Source: Codonopsis lanceolata (taxonomy: Eukaryota > Streptophyta > Magnoliopsida > Asterales > Campanulaceae). From it: a stretch of DNA of 64,000 bases. Positions 1 through 11,140 of the stretch are shown piece by piece. The notes beneath the pieces are model-generated. The model had not been told where the DNA came from. It worked only from the letters and a program-made list of their open reading frames with translations, and did no database searches. Made by a program: the position numbers and the translations under genes. Where the stretch lies: assembly GCA_013146195.2 (NCBI GenBank), contig CM028378.1, forward strand, positions 82,332,295 through 82,396,294, in the 5' to 3' direction. Each line of letters begins with the position of its first letter. Within the stretch, counting starts at the first letter, position 1.

Positions 1-591
1 GACTGAGCTATAAAAGAGTGAGATTTCGTCTTACAAATTATGATTCGTTAGACGATATTATACTAGATCGACTTACTAAAAAACAAAATAAATTTGGGGG
101 GTTAATCTTCTATGAATTTATTACATTTCTCATAAATGTATGTGAGGCCTTGCTTCCCCGAAAAATCCTAGTGTCAAAACTATATTGATCATAAAAAGCT
201 ACATCTTTGCATAATTATATCCTGGTTTTGAGAGCATCTCCAACAGAGATGTTCTCATTTGGTGTTCTTTGTGGGTCTAAGTGCCACATGTCCCCAATGG
301 TTTTATACTCTCATTTTTGTTCTTTATGGGTCCCACCATACTTTTACTCTTATTTTTATACCTTTCAAACAAATTAAATCATTTGGTATAATTTTAATTA
401 ATACATTATATATTCAAAATATTTCATAGAAACAAAAAAAATCATTTAGAATTTTAACTAATATATTTTATATTCTAAATATTTAGTAAAAATAAATAAA
501 TGTATTTTAAATAAAAAAAACTAAAATAATACACTTAAAAATGGCTGAAAGTTTCAAATTAAAAAAACAACTAAAAGTATCAAAAATAAAA
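1..591. other. AT-rich stretch without a gene
   Basis: No convincing coding sequence. Bases 15-55 carry remnants of the 'cgtcttac / gtaaga' type end seen in the MITE at 592-745, so the window may begin inside a relative. At about 233-260 there is a short hairpin (gagcatctcc ... gagatgttctc) resembling the Harbinger terminus near 22045. The rest is low-complexity AT sequence. Confidence 0.6.
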
Positions 592-745
592 GGTAAGAAT
601 TTGTGTAAGACGGTCTTACGGAGATTTTTTGTAAGATAGATCTTCTTTACCCAATCCACTATGTATTGGTGGGTTGAGCTGTGAGAAAGTGGAGCTCCGT
701 CTTACGAATTAAAATCCGTAAAATCATCTTACATGAGACGTACTC
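592..745. mobile_element. MULE-type MITE, 154 bp
   Basis: The left end (ggtaagaatttgtgtaagac) and the reverse complement of the right end (gagtacgtctcatgtaagat) align over about 30 bp and both continue into a TTACGGA-type sequence. The element is flanked by the 9-bp repeat AAAATAAAA at 583-591 and 746-754. A 9-bp duplication is what MULE transposases produce, but the A-rich context weakens this evidence. The termini resemble those of the larger element at 42486-44598. No coding capacity, so it would depend on an autonomous partner. Confidence 0.6.
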
Positions 746-1350
746 AAAATAAAAATAAAAAAGGCTAAAAGTTCAATTAAAAAACAAGAAGACTTTGTAC
801 AATCAAAGAAAAGAAACAAAGAAAGAATGAATGAAGGAAGGAAGGAAAAAGAAAAGCGAAAAAACAGAGGAGAGAGGTGAATATATGTGGCAGACATAAA
901 GATGTTAATAGGATTAATTGTGGGTCAGTCCCCTTTTGTGAAATTGTAACATCCATCTCCTAAGTATCCTATTTTTTAAAAAGCCTCTAAAGTCTATTTT
1001 CATTAATTTATTTCTAAAATGCTCAAAGATATACCGTCCTCTCTCTCTCTCTCTTCTCCGAAAACAAAGGATACGAGGTCTCTATTCCTTATTAGTTCTT
1101 CTGCTATCACATTTTCGTTCTATTAGAATACATATTCGGTCAACCATTATAATTGGTAAATAACAATCAATTAGTGATACATATTATTATATGGGAGAAA
1201 TTGTAGGTTTTAAATTTACTAAGACTGATGAGTTCCTTGCTTTCCTTCTTTCCTCGACTAGGATACATATACTAGTGGTAGTCAATGATAATTTATGTTG
1301 TCTTTATCCCATTATCCCTTCCTATGTGAGTTATTCATAGGTAGAATGAG
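746..1350. other. No gene; purine tract and CT repeat
   Basis: A purine-rich tract (GAAA/GGAAG type) covers about 783-888 on the + strand and a CT dinucleotide run lies near 1037-1052. The CT-rich stretch looks like plant 5' leader sequence, but no downstream open frame or recognisable protein follows. Confidence 0.5.
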
Positions 1351-1619
1351 TACTTAGGACATATTTGATTTGACTTATCTGGAAGTGCTTATAAATTATA
1401 ACTTATCATAAGTTGTTTTTGAAACGTTTGATTTCACTTATGGTAACATGAGTCATAAGTCATGTACAAGCTACTTAAAGCACATGTAAGGCCATAAGTT
1501 ATAAGCACTAAGCCTAGTGCTTAATTCTACTTTTCAAAAACATGTGAGTCATCTTCTTTATTGAAATTTTATATATTCCAAGATTACCCTTCTTAATAAT
1601 AGTAATAAAACAAAAAGTA

Positions 1620-1693
<74 letters not shown>

Positions 1694-2277
1694 CAATAAT
1701 AAAAAGAATTATAATAATATTAATAAATAATAATATGAATAATGATAATAGTTATAATAATAATAAAAATAATAAATATAGTATTAATAATGATAAAGAT
1801 AATAATAATAATAATTATTATTATTATTATTACTAAAAAGTAATATTAATAATAATATAGTAAAAATAATTGTAATAATAATTAGTAATAATAATAATAA
1901 AATTAATATTAATATCAATATTATAATTATAAAATATAATATTAATAACAATAAAATCAATAGTATAAATAATAATATAAATAAAATTAATAATATTATT
2001 AATATAATAAAATAAATACTAAAATTAATAAGTAATAATAATAATAAAAGTAATATTAATGTTAATAAAATAATAATAATAATATATATGCAATAATAAT
2101 GATGATAATAATAGTAATAATTAATAATAGTGATAAAATTTGTATTAATATTAATAAAATAATAAAAAAGTGATAATAATAATAATAAATAAAATAAATA
2201 AATAATATTGATAATAATACGATTAAAATTCATATTATTATTAATAATAATAGTAATAGTAATAATATTAATATTAC

Positions 2278-2346
<69 letters not shown>

Positions 2347-2522
2347 GAAAGCTAATTAGTACTTTTAATCAAACACACACACACACACATACAAACTTAT
2401 GAAAGCTAATTAGCACTTTCAAAAAGTTAAACCAAACAGCGCCAGTTATTAGTCATCAGTCATAAGTTATAAGTAATAAGTCATCAGCACATATCAATAA
2501 GTTAAATCAAACAGGGCCTTAA
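1351..2522. mobile_element. hAT-like non-autonomous element filled with TAA microsatellite
   Basis: The left end reads ttaggacatatttgatttga and the reverse complement of the right end reads taaggccctgtttgatttaa. Both continue with AACTTAT-type sequence and subterminal 'cataagtt' repeats (1400-1500 and 2400-2490). This layout, with a 'TTTGATTTAACTTAT' end and short subterminal repeats, is typical of hAT-type MITEs. The interior is almost entirely AT-rich trinucleotide repeat. A clear 8-bp target duplication was not found, so the superfamily is inferred from the ends only. Confidence 0.5.
1618..2344. repeat. (TAA)n microsatellite and derived AT trinucleotide DNA
   Basis: Perfect or nearly perfect TAA runs lie at about 1618-1690 and 2279-2344, with degenerate TAA/AAT/TTA sequence between them. 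Isoleucine/leucine/tyrosine-rich open frames here are by-products of the repeat and not genes. A short CA run follows at about 2375-2389. Confidence 0.9.
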
Positions 2523-2589
2523 TATTATCTCCCAGAGTGGAAAGTTGTAACTTCTTCCTATATCTGATTCTATCACCTTTTTTGTTCTC

Positions 2590-2880
2590 CAGAATTTGTT
2601 GATTGTGATGTCCAATTTTTGGGCGATTTTTGCATTGTGATGCCCAAATTTTGGACAGACTTCAATTATGTATTGCGATGCCCAATTTTTACATTGCGAT
2701 ACCCAAATTTGGGCAGAGATTTTCGCATTGCGATGTCCAAATTTTGGACAGATTTCAATTGTGCATTGCGATGCCCAATTTTTGTATTGCGAGGGCAAAT
2801 TGGGGGGGGGGATTTTTGCATTACGATGCCCAAATTTTGGACAGATTTCAATTATGCATTGCGATGCCCAAGTTTGGCAG
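2590..2880. repeat. 93-bp minisatellite, about three copies
   Basis: The anchor 'ttggaca' recurs at 2651, 2744 and 2837, an exact 93-bp period. Within each unit the sub-motif 'attgcgatgcccaa' also recurs. Since 93 is divisible by three, a frame without a stop in one unit stays open through all units. This explains overlapping open frames on both strands here, none of which looks like a real protein. A run of G lies near 2803-2812. Confidence 0.85.
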
Positions 2881-3002
2881 GAATTTTGTGCGTGTGCCTT
2901 TTGTTTAGAGCATCTTCGTCATTCCCCCAAAGTATACTTTAGCGATTAAAAAAAATTATCATGGACTTTTTCGGTTAATATTTCATCAAAACTCATTAGT
3001 GA

Positions 3003-4335
3003 TGTAATTTTAATTAACCTACAAGTGCACGAGTCAGCTGGAGTATAATGATGCAGAAGCAAGGGTCAAATCATAGAAATAAGTATCATTTCAAATAATT
3101 AAACTAGTAAGTGAACCAATTAAACTAAGGGGGATTTGTGGATTGAATTTAACTAATTATTAAACTAAACTAACTAAACAACAATTTAAATTAATTATCA
3201 GAGAGTAGAGTATCAAGAAGCAATCGAGAGAAAGGAATTACCGAATGAAAAATCAGATTATGGGGGAATATAAGAATTATGATTCACTTATATCTACTCT
3301 TATGCTCAGAACATAAAGTATCAATCAATCGTTAACGGTTCGTTCACTTTTGTAAAGATCGAGACGTTTGGATCATGGTTTGCAATCTTAGTATCCCGAA
3401 TTATTATGCTTTCTTGATCCGTCCACATAACAATTGAGGATCCCGTAAGAACACGAAAAACACAAGAACATAAATCTTACCTTAGCATAATCATGAAATC
3501 AGTAAAATCTAGCTATTACAAAAGTTGGCAAAAATATGCATGACATATGCATATGGATCATGCAATTATTCATACCAATTGTCAAAACAGTAACACATAC
3601 TTTTTTCACGTATAAGCTTCTAGGGAAGACGAAATTAATATGCTTTTGTGATAATTGATAAATAAGACTTTTGATTGAATATAATTAATACTTAAAGCAT
3701 AAGAATCAATACAAGTTACCTCCAATTCCTATAATGATGAGTTTAGCTCATCACGATTGATGAAACAGTGAAAATGATTGAAGAACACATGATTCGATCT
3801 ATGAAAACGGTGAAGAAAAGTAAAAGAATTTGTATTACAACCTTTTGGGAGTCTAAAATTCGAAACCCTAAACCTAAGCCACAAGGTTTTCTTATATACT
3901 AGGGTTATAGGGTATAAATAGGCTTAAATTACAAAATGGACCGGATCTGGGAAAACTGCCGCATGCAGACGCATGCATGAAAGAGAAGCGATCGCATCAT
4001 AATCGATGCATGCGCATGTACTTGAGAAGCGGCCGCATTGCTTCTAACTCTGATTTGGTCTCACATCATGTATTAGATGTGGCCGCATGGTCATGGGTGG
4101 ATGTGAGCGCATCCATTCCTTAACAGTTTTTGTCCGGGTCTCTTCTAGAGATTTGCACTTTAGACCATTTGGTCTTCAATCAACACCAAAAAGCCTCTAA
4201 AATGCTTATTTGCCTCCTTCAAGCTCTGAAACTAACATTAAGACTATAAACTCATATTAGTGACTAAAAACTCGAGGAATAGCAAATTCTAAATCGGATA
4301 AATACCTAATAGATGCGTATAAAACATATCTATCA
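3003..4335 (-). repeat. 3' LTR of the minus-strand retroelement
   Basis: 1333-bp partner of the repeat at 6922-8235. On the minus strand it starts TGATAGATATG directly after the polypurine tract and ends AAAATTACA. Open frames such as 7877-8167 in the sister LTR are not conserved as intact frames here and are not genes. Confidence 0.85.
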
Positions 4336-4349
4336 AATACCCCCCAAAC
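4336..4349 (-). promoter_or_regulatory. Polypurine tract (minus strand)
   Basis: The minus strand reads agtttggggggtatt directly before the LTR start TGATAG. A near copy (ttcaagtttgggggtttaag) lies inside the element at 5121-5140, about 770 bp upstream in element orientation. Confidence 0.7.
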
Positions 4350-6484
4350 TTATCGTCCACGAGTAAACTACAAAACAAATAGATACAAAAGTAATAAACA
4401 AATAAAATCTTATTGTGAAGGTGACAATATTTACACTCCTCTATAAACTCACAAACTCAAGGAGACTCTAACGAGAAACACATACAAAACAGATAAATAC
4501 AAAAACAAATAAAAGAATGCTAAAAATAAAAAATAAAGTCTTTTTTCTTTATTTCAGTCAAGATAGCATGGATTTCATAATGCCTCAAGAAATGCTCAAC
4601 ACATGTGTAAGGACAAAACACAATTCCAAACTAAACTTTCACTCAATCATGCAAATTTAAATAGAACTATGTGTGTGTTTGTGTGTGCACCAATCAATGA
4701 ATATTTCCAAATTTAGATAGTTTAATTAAGCTAAGCACGACATTCATTCCCAAAAATTTTCAAACAAAACATGTGCATTACAGAACAAGTAACCTACCAT
4801 CAATACCCGGTCAATCACTTATACATTCATCTCAGGGACTTCCTATGTATAAAATACAATGTTCTCAAGTTTTAATTACTTATAATAACTAAGATTATAC
4901 AAACACAGTGAGCATTACCGAGATAGATATATCATGCAAAACATGAGTCAAATCAACTTATGCCTCCAAACAATGTCAACAAACTCAAACAAGTGGCAAC
5001 TAGATCAATAGGACTTTATTAAGCTTGTAATGTAAGGCCAAGGTGAGAGGGATATGGTGGAAAGGAGTAAGGATTCAAAGTGAAAGAGCAAGACTAACCC
5101 TTTCCCATACATAAATATTCCTTAAACCCCCAAACTTGAACTTTTAGGGTTGTAAGCAATAACAAACCATCAAACAGATTTTTATATCTAATGATCTTTT
5201 TCTTTGCTTTATTTTCTACTTTTTTTTCTTTTCCTGAAGGGCATATGTACTTTTGAATTTTCTTGTACCCTTTTCATTCATTTTTTTTTATGATATCTCT
5301 TTTCGAAGAAGAATGAAATCATGGAGGCAATATAAGAATCAACTAACATAAAGGCAACCTTCCCCACCCAAATCCTACTCTCTCAAAGGGTAGGCTGAAG
5401 TTTCTTTAGGGTTATGTTAATGTGGGTAATAGAAATGAAGCCGAATGTGGGTTGATGTATGCCTAGTACACGCCATTCTTTAATCAAGCTCAAAGGGGAC
5501 ACTAGAGATTAATATAGAAAGGGTATGATATAGGCTATAACGATCCGAAGATGACCTAAATCATATCCTAGATGCCACAATGCTCATGCATTTTTTCATA
5601 GAAATTCAACACAGTTTCAAATCATTCCCAACCTCAACGTTTTAAAATCAAGCTCTACATGTATTTCACATAAGCGTTCACTGGAAAAGAGGTAGGGAAA
5701 ATCAAGGCTTACACACACTCACGGTTCAGAAGTGTGCTTGAGATATATATGCATGAGAAGTCCAAAAGATCTAACCGACATGCAATTGACCCTAAGTCAC
5801 ACATATGATGCAACAATCATGTACGAATGTGTATTAACATGCTCATGACCACAAAACAATACAGCTCAAGGAATGACATGTGCACTATAAACTCAATAAA
5901 AATATCCAAATTCTTCAATACTCATGTCATGTCATATGTGCGCAAAAGTTGGAGAATCATAACAAATTTACACAACCAGGTTAATAATCTAGAGTGTACT
6001 ATGTGAGAAGTCATGTGTATCATAACATTATAATCATCATTGGCGGTAAGATCCATACCAAAACTCAATATATATATATAACTGGCATTGATTTGACATA
6101 GTTGATGGCCGGTTAGACAGTCTGCGGTGACTAACAGACAGTCAGCGGTAACATTATCGGTTGAGAACTTGATAGTTCCCTCCTAGTATTCTGACCTTGT
6201 CAACGTCAATTCCATAAATAAAAATAAGAAAAAAAATAGTGAGGTGAAAAGATATTAGGGACACTAATTGCCCCACGTTCAAAATCTAGAGTACTATCAT
6301 GAGATCTCCTGTCTAATTAGGGCAAGGCCTAGAGAGACCTTAACCCTGAGATGTTCACCTAAACTTAAATTTTATTTTGTCCCCAAAATCACAGGGCTAT
6401 CAAATAGGGGAGACTCATCTTGAGAGATATCAAAATGAAATAACACACTCGCTTAACGAAGGAAGATGTCCCTTGGGCAAACAC
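4350..6484 (-). other. Non-coding interior of the minus-strand retroelement
   Basis: No open frame of meaningful length on either strand. The sequence has moderate complexity with a T-rich patch at 5200-5300 (+ strand) and the extra PPT-like tract at 5121-5140. Typical gag and pol domains are absent. Confidence 0.6.
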
Positions 6485-6890
6485 TCAGGGCATGTCGGGA
6501 CGATTTAACAAAGGAGGACTCCACTCGGGCACAGAACCAGATGACATACCCAGATGGGTAGCCATGTTCTGAAATAAATGACCAGACCAACCATAATAGT
6601 ATGATTGGTTGGCATTGAGTCTCTCGACTCGCTCACGGAGCTTATCTTAATCCACCTGCAAGCCACTTGACCTAAGTGGTAAGTTCCTCAATAGGGTCCT
6701 CTGCAGGCTCATCCTCAACCTCCTCGGACTCTTCACATGTACGTCGGTCACGTGGTTGACGCGAATGACAAAATAGACCCGCATGGGTGATATCAGGCAT
6801 GGCCCTCACCCTCTCATAATCAGGATTCCATTGGACCCCATTCTCTCTACACAAACCAATAATCAGGCTCGAAAAGTAGTAACCGGAGCT
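6485..6890 (-). pseudogene. Retroelement protein remnant
   Basis: Starting just inside the PBS, the minus strand reads through about 130 residues with one stop near 6672. Recognisable parts are a short hydrophobic segment before 'LCRENGVQW', an acidic tail (EESEEVEDEPAEDP) and, after the stop, a helical segment 'DKLRERVERLNANQ' in a later frame segment ending at 6485. The first part resembles the C-terminal end of the poorly characterised 'putative plant transposon protein' domain that occurs in plant LTR elements. That assignment is inference from pattern, since no catalytic residues are known for the family. The fragment is too short to be functional. Confidence 0.4.
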
Positions 6891-6897
6891 AGAAGTA

Positions 6898-6912
6898 CCG
6901 ACAATGGCGCCA
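6898..6912 (-). promoter_or_regulatory. Primer binding site (minus strand)
   Basis: The minus strand reads TGGCGCCATTGTCGG nine bases after the 5' LTR end. It resembles the TGGCGCC-type PBS known from plant gypsy-like elements, where a tRNA 3' end primes minus-strand DNA synthesis. Confidence 0.7.
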
Positions 6913-6921
6913 AAATCTTTA

Positions 6922-8235
6922 TGTAATTTTAATTAACCTAACAAGTGCACGAGTCAACTCGAGTACATCGATGCAAAGACAAGGGTCGAACCAATGAGAT
7001 AAGTACCAATTCAGATAATTAAACTAGTAAGGGAACCAATTAAACTAAGGGAAGGGGGTTTGTGGATTGAATTAAACTAAACTAACTAAATAGCAATTTA
7101 AACTAATTATCAGAGAGCAGAGTATTAGGAAGCAATCGAGTGCAAGGAATTACCGAACGAAGATCATATTATGAGGGAATCTAGGAATTACGATTCACTT
7201 GTATCTACTCTTATGTTCATAACATAAAGTATCAATCAATCATCAAGGGTTTGTTCACTTTTGTAAAGATTGAGACGCTTGGATCACGGTTTGCAATCTT
7301 AGTATCCCGAATTGTTATGCTTTCTTGATCCATCCACATAACAATTGAGGATCCTTTAAGAACACGAAAAATACAAGAACCTAAATCTTACCTTAGCATG
7401 ATCATGAAATCAATAAGATCTAGCTATCATAAAAAGTTGGAAAAAATATGACATGTATATGGATCATGCAGTTATTCATACCCCAATTGTCAAAACAGTA
7501 ACACATACTTTTTTCACGTATAAGCTTCTAGAGAAGACGAAATTAATATGCTTTTGTGATAAATAAGATTTTTGATTGAATATAATTAATAGTTAGAACA
7601 TAAGATTCAATATAAGTTACCTCCAATTCCTAGAATGATGAGTTTAGCTCATTACGATTGATGAAACAACCAAAAGGATTGAAGAACACATGATTCGATC
7701 TATAAAAACGGTGGGGAAAACTAAAAGAATCTGTATTAAAACCTTTTGGGAGTCTGAAATTCGAAACCCTATACCTAATCCACAAGGTTTTCTTATATAC
7801 TAGGGTTATAGGGCAAAAATAGGCTTAAATTATAAAATGGGTCGGATCTGGGAAAGATGACGATGCAGACGCATGCATGAAGGAGAAGCGGCTGCATCAT
7901 AATCAATGCGGGCGTATGTACTTGAGAAGCAGTCATATTACTTCTAACTCTGATTTCGGTCTAACATCATGTATTAGATGCGGGTGCATGGTGATGGGTG
8001 GATGCGAGTGCATCCATTCCTTAACAACTTTTGTCCACATCTCTTCTGGAGATTTGTACTTTAGACCATTAGGTCTTCAATCAGCACCAAAAAGCCTCCA
8101 AAATGCTTGTTTGCCTCCTTCAATCCCTGAACTAACATTAAGACTAGAAACTCATATTAGTGGCTAAAAACTCTAGGAATAACAAATTCTAAACCAGATA
8201 AATGCCCAATAGATGCGTATAAAACACATCTATCA
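6922..8235 (-). repeat. 5' LTR of the minus-strand retroelement
   Basis: Direct copy of 3003-4335 with scattered substitutions and small indels. On the minus strand it begins TGATAGATGTG and ends AAAATTACA. In retroelement terms this LTR would hold the promoter. The difference between the two LTRs suggests an old insertion. Confidence 0.85.
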
Positions 8236-8543
8236 ACATGGAACCGACCCAAATTTCTCCCATGTTAAGGTCGACACATTTAAATCGAGAAAGTTGAGGG
8301 TTTGGGAAGGAAAAAATTGGCCCATATATCTTCAAGGCTAATAAGGGTGGACCAATAGGATCATGACCTGTTAGGGCTAACATTGCATGCTCTAGGTGTA
8401 ACACCCAGGAAATTCATACTTGATTATAGGTGTATATCTATGTTTAGCATGATCAATTACTTACAAAAATTTGTGTTAATTCTAGCATACTTGAGTTAGT
8501 TTAAGTTCTAGTAAGAACTTGGTAGAAACATTTTATGTTAACC
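8236..8543. other. Spacer between two retroelements
   Basis: About 300 bp between the gypsy-type LTR end and the Copia LTR start. The minus-strand frame at 8189-8404 has no recognisable domain and runs into the neighbouring LTR. I see no gene. Confidence 0.5.
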
Positions 8544-9461
8544 TCTAAGGGTAAAATAGGCAAGGCTTATTTTATCTTGTTTTCACCTTTCTTGGTCAAA
8601 GTAGGTTTTTAAATTAGTTAATGTTTATTTAGGACTTAGAATTTTGTGTTAGATTTTGTTTAGCTAGTTTTGGTAGAAAAATCTTTTTAAAGATTTCGGC
8701 TATATTATTTTGGTAACTAAATCTTGGCAAGTATCTTAGTTATTCCAAGAATCTTGACTTTGATCATATTTGGTAAGATATCTTGCAAGTTTTGGAAAGG
8801 TGTTGATTTTACCTCTGAATAGCTAATCCCTTTCCTTGTAGAATTGTGTCTCTTTGCCGTGTGTTTGTAGGGGTTGCCGCATATATAGTGATGGCTGGAA
8901 TTCGAGCATATGGTAGAGCTGGAGAGTGAAGAACCAAAGGCATAAGCTGAGAGCAGTATCATAGAAGTTCAGAAGTAGTCTTCTCCCTTCCAGTTATACA
9001 GCAGTCGATTGTAGCTTCTGATGTTATAACATCGGCTGCTACATTGAATTCTAAAAAACTGGTTTTTGTGCTTCCTGTTTCATGTGTTAGGAGGCTGTGT
9101 GTTTGTTTATTCCCACGTTTTGTTTAGCTGTTTTATGTGGGATTTTATTCTCCAAGATACACTGTCTTGTGAGAATTTTTGCTAGAGATTTCACTAAGTT
9201 TATTTCGTGTAAAACGTTGATATTTTTAGTGAAATTTGTGTGGCCTTGAGGCTTGGTCTACAAGTATTAATCTTGTAGATTGTTTTTAGTAAAAACCTGA
9301 TTTCTATCCTACTGTTTGAAGCTGTTTTTATAATCAATTTTCCGCTGCTACTGTTTGCTATTATTAGCTGTTTCATTGTCTTTGGCATTGTAGCTACAAT
9401 CACAGCTACATTGGTAATCACATTGACTTCTATTGAGAATCTGTGTTTTCACGTTCTTTCA
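8544..9461 (+). repeat. 5' LTR of the sirevirus-like element
   Basis: Aligns with 18300-19172. It begins TCTAAGGG where the 3' copy has TGTAAGGG, so the canonical TG is mutated here. A TATA-like box (tatatag) lies at about 8882. Two copies of an imperfect palindromic motif (AATGTAGC ... GCTACATT type) lie at 9009-9048 and 9386-9425. It ends TTTCA directly before the PBS. Confidence 0.85.
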
Positions 9462-9463
9462 TT

Positions 9464-9475
9464 TGGTATCAGAGC
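9464..9475 (+). promoter_or_regulatory. Primer binding site for tRNA-iMet
   Basis: TGGTATCAGAGC, the standard 12-base complement of the plant initiator methionine tRNA 3' end, two bases after the LTR. Confidence 0.95.
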
Positions 9476-9518
9476 CTTCTCTTGATATCACTAAGAGTTG
9501 ATTCTAGTTAAAGTCGTG

Positions 9519-11121
9519 ATGGATTCTCAGTATGAGAATGTTGTTCGCCCTCCTACTCTTACTAATGCTAATTACTCTATTTGGAAAGTCAAGATGCGCA
9601 TCTTCATCAAATCAATTGATGAGAGAGCGTGGCTTGCTGTTTTGAATGGTTGGAGTCCTCCCAAAACAACAGATTCGGATGGTGATGTCAAGGTCACCAA
9701 AGAATCTGAGTGGACCAATGATGATAGGAACACTGCTTCCTTTAACTCAAAAGCCTTGTCTGCTATTTATAAAGCCTTAGATGCTAATACTTTTAGGGTG
9801 ATAGCAAATTATGAATCTGCTAAAGATGTTTGGGAGGCCCTTCAGACCTTGTGTGAAGGACCTGCCAGTGTTCGTGCTTCTAAGTTAAGAATGCTCACCA
9901 CTCAATTTGAAAACACTAGGATGCATGAGTCTGAGGATATCATGACATATTATGGTAGACTTCTTGACTTATCTAATTCTGCACTTGCTTTAGGAGATCC
10001 TATTACTAATGAGCGTCTTGTTAGCAAGATGATGAGAACTTTGCCTGAAAGGTTCAATGTCAAGATATGTGCAATTGAAGAAGCACATGATATTGACAAG
10101 ATGAGTTTTGAAAGACTGGCTGGAATTCTTCAAAACTTTGAACTGAACCTAAACGATCAAATAAAACAAAAAGGCAAAGGAGCTTCATCATCTTCTACAC
10201 CCATTGTGAAAAATATTGCTATGCCTGCTCCTATTGATCTCTCATGTGATTTGCTTGAAATTCAAAAGGATATTGATGAGTCTGATTTTGGAGAAGAATC
10301 TATTGCTCTATTGACTACCAAATTCAAAAAAAATTTGAAAAATAAGAGTCAAAATAGAACTCCATCATCAAGCTCGAAAAACAATTTCAAACCTGATTCT
10401 GGAAAATTTGTTCCCAAAGAAAATTCTTTCCAAACTCCAGAAAAACCCTTCACAAACCCCTTTGCATCAAAATCATCCTACAATGGTAAGAACATTGATT
10501 CTATACAATGTAGAGAATGTCAAGGTTATGGTCACTATGCTAACCAATGTGCAAACACTTTAAGAAAAAAGGGCTTGAATTTTTCAGCAACCTTGAGTGA
10601 TAGTGATGGAGAAGATCCAGGTGATCTTATCACTCTTAATGCTGTTTATGACTCTGAATCTGAAAGTGCAGATTTTTCAGCCAATGTGACACCCAATGCG
10701 GCTACATCGAGTCACATTGGCGATGAGCGAAAAGAGATGAATTCTTACGTTTTAATTCCACAATTCCGAGAAGATGGTGGAGACACGAGTCGGACTTCTT
10801 TGGAAGGGTACAAGGAGCTGTACAAGGATTGGGAGAAAAGAGCTCACCAAGTTACACTACTTGGTAAGGCAAATGAGCTGTTAAAAAAGGCAAATGAGGA
10901 TAAAAAAGAATGCATAGTAAGGTTGGAAAGTTTGCTAAGCAGAAAGGATGTTGAGATTGAAGCAGTTGAAGGAGCGACTTGCTCAAGCAAAAGAAACCAT
11001 TACCAAATGGAATTCAAGCAAACAAAAAGTGGATGAAATCTTGAATTCGGGCGGACATCCAGGCGGTATTGGTTTTGTTCCTAAGGTATTTGTAAGAGAA
11101 GGAGAAGGCGTGCGGAACTAA
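9519..11121 (+). pseudogene. Copia gag polyprotein (frameshifted)
   Basis: Gag forms the intracellular virus-like particle that packages element RNA. I chose the start MDSQYENVVRPP at 9519 rather than the ATG at 9498, because the capsid-like family starts close before the 'PPTLTNANYSIWK' motif. The N-terminal 210 or so residues are the Copia capsid-type (UBN2/DUF4219-like) domain. A zinc knuckle CX2CX4HX4C (CRECQGYGHYANQC) begins at residue 331. An acidic region and a helical segment follow. Near 10945 the original reading moves to another frame, which carries 'LAQAKETITKWN', a conserved sirevirus gag tail motif, and ends at TAA 11119-11121. Residues encoded at 10681-10720 contain the recurrent NVxxNAATS motif. 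Confidence 0.85.
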
Positions 11122-11140
11122 ACAGTGATGAAAGTTTTCA

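Larger units (their letters stand above)
3003..8235 (-). mobile_element. Minus-strand LTR retroelement, largely non-coding
   Basis: Two direct repeats of about 1.3 kb (3003-4335 and 6922-8235) flank a 2.6-kb interior. Orientation is set by signals at both junctions. On the minus strand a PBS-like 'tggcgccattgtcgg' lies nine bases inside the LTR at 6922, and a purine tract (agtttggggggtatt) immediately precedes the LTR ending at 4335. On the minus strand the LTRs run from TGATAGAT to AATTACA, giving TG...CA ends. No protease, RT or integrase is visible, so it is non-autonomous or gutted. The PBS/PPT type is common in plant Ty3/gypsy-related elements. No matching 5-bp target duplication was found (agtga on the left, acatg on the right). 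Confidence 0.85.

Noticed and set aside
1514..2233. Ile/Leu/Tyr-rich open frames on the minus strand
   Set aside because: They are direct translations of TAA/ATT microsatellite DNA with no other sequence complexity.
2502..2949. Five overlapping open frames on both strands
   Set aside because: All are explained by the 93-bp minisatellite, whose period is a multiple of three.
8189..8404. Minus-strand open frame between the two retroelements
   Set aside because: It overlaps the LTR edge and has no recognisable domain or conserved partner in the other LTR.
9464..9475. Part of a tRNA-Met gene
   Set aside because: Only the 12-base primer binding site complement is present, next to an LTR, with no cloverleaf.
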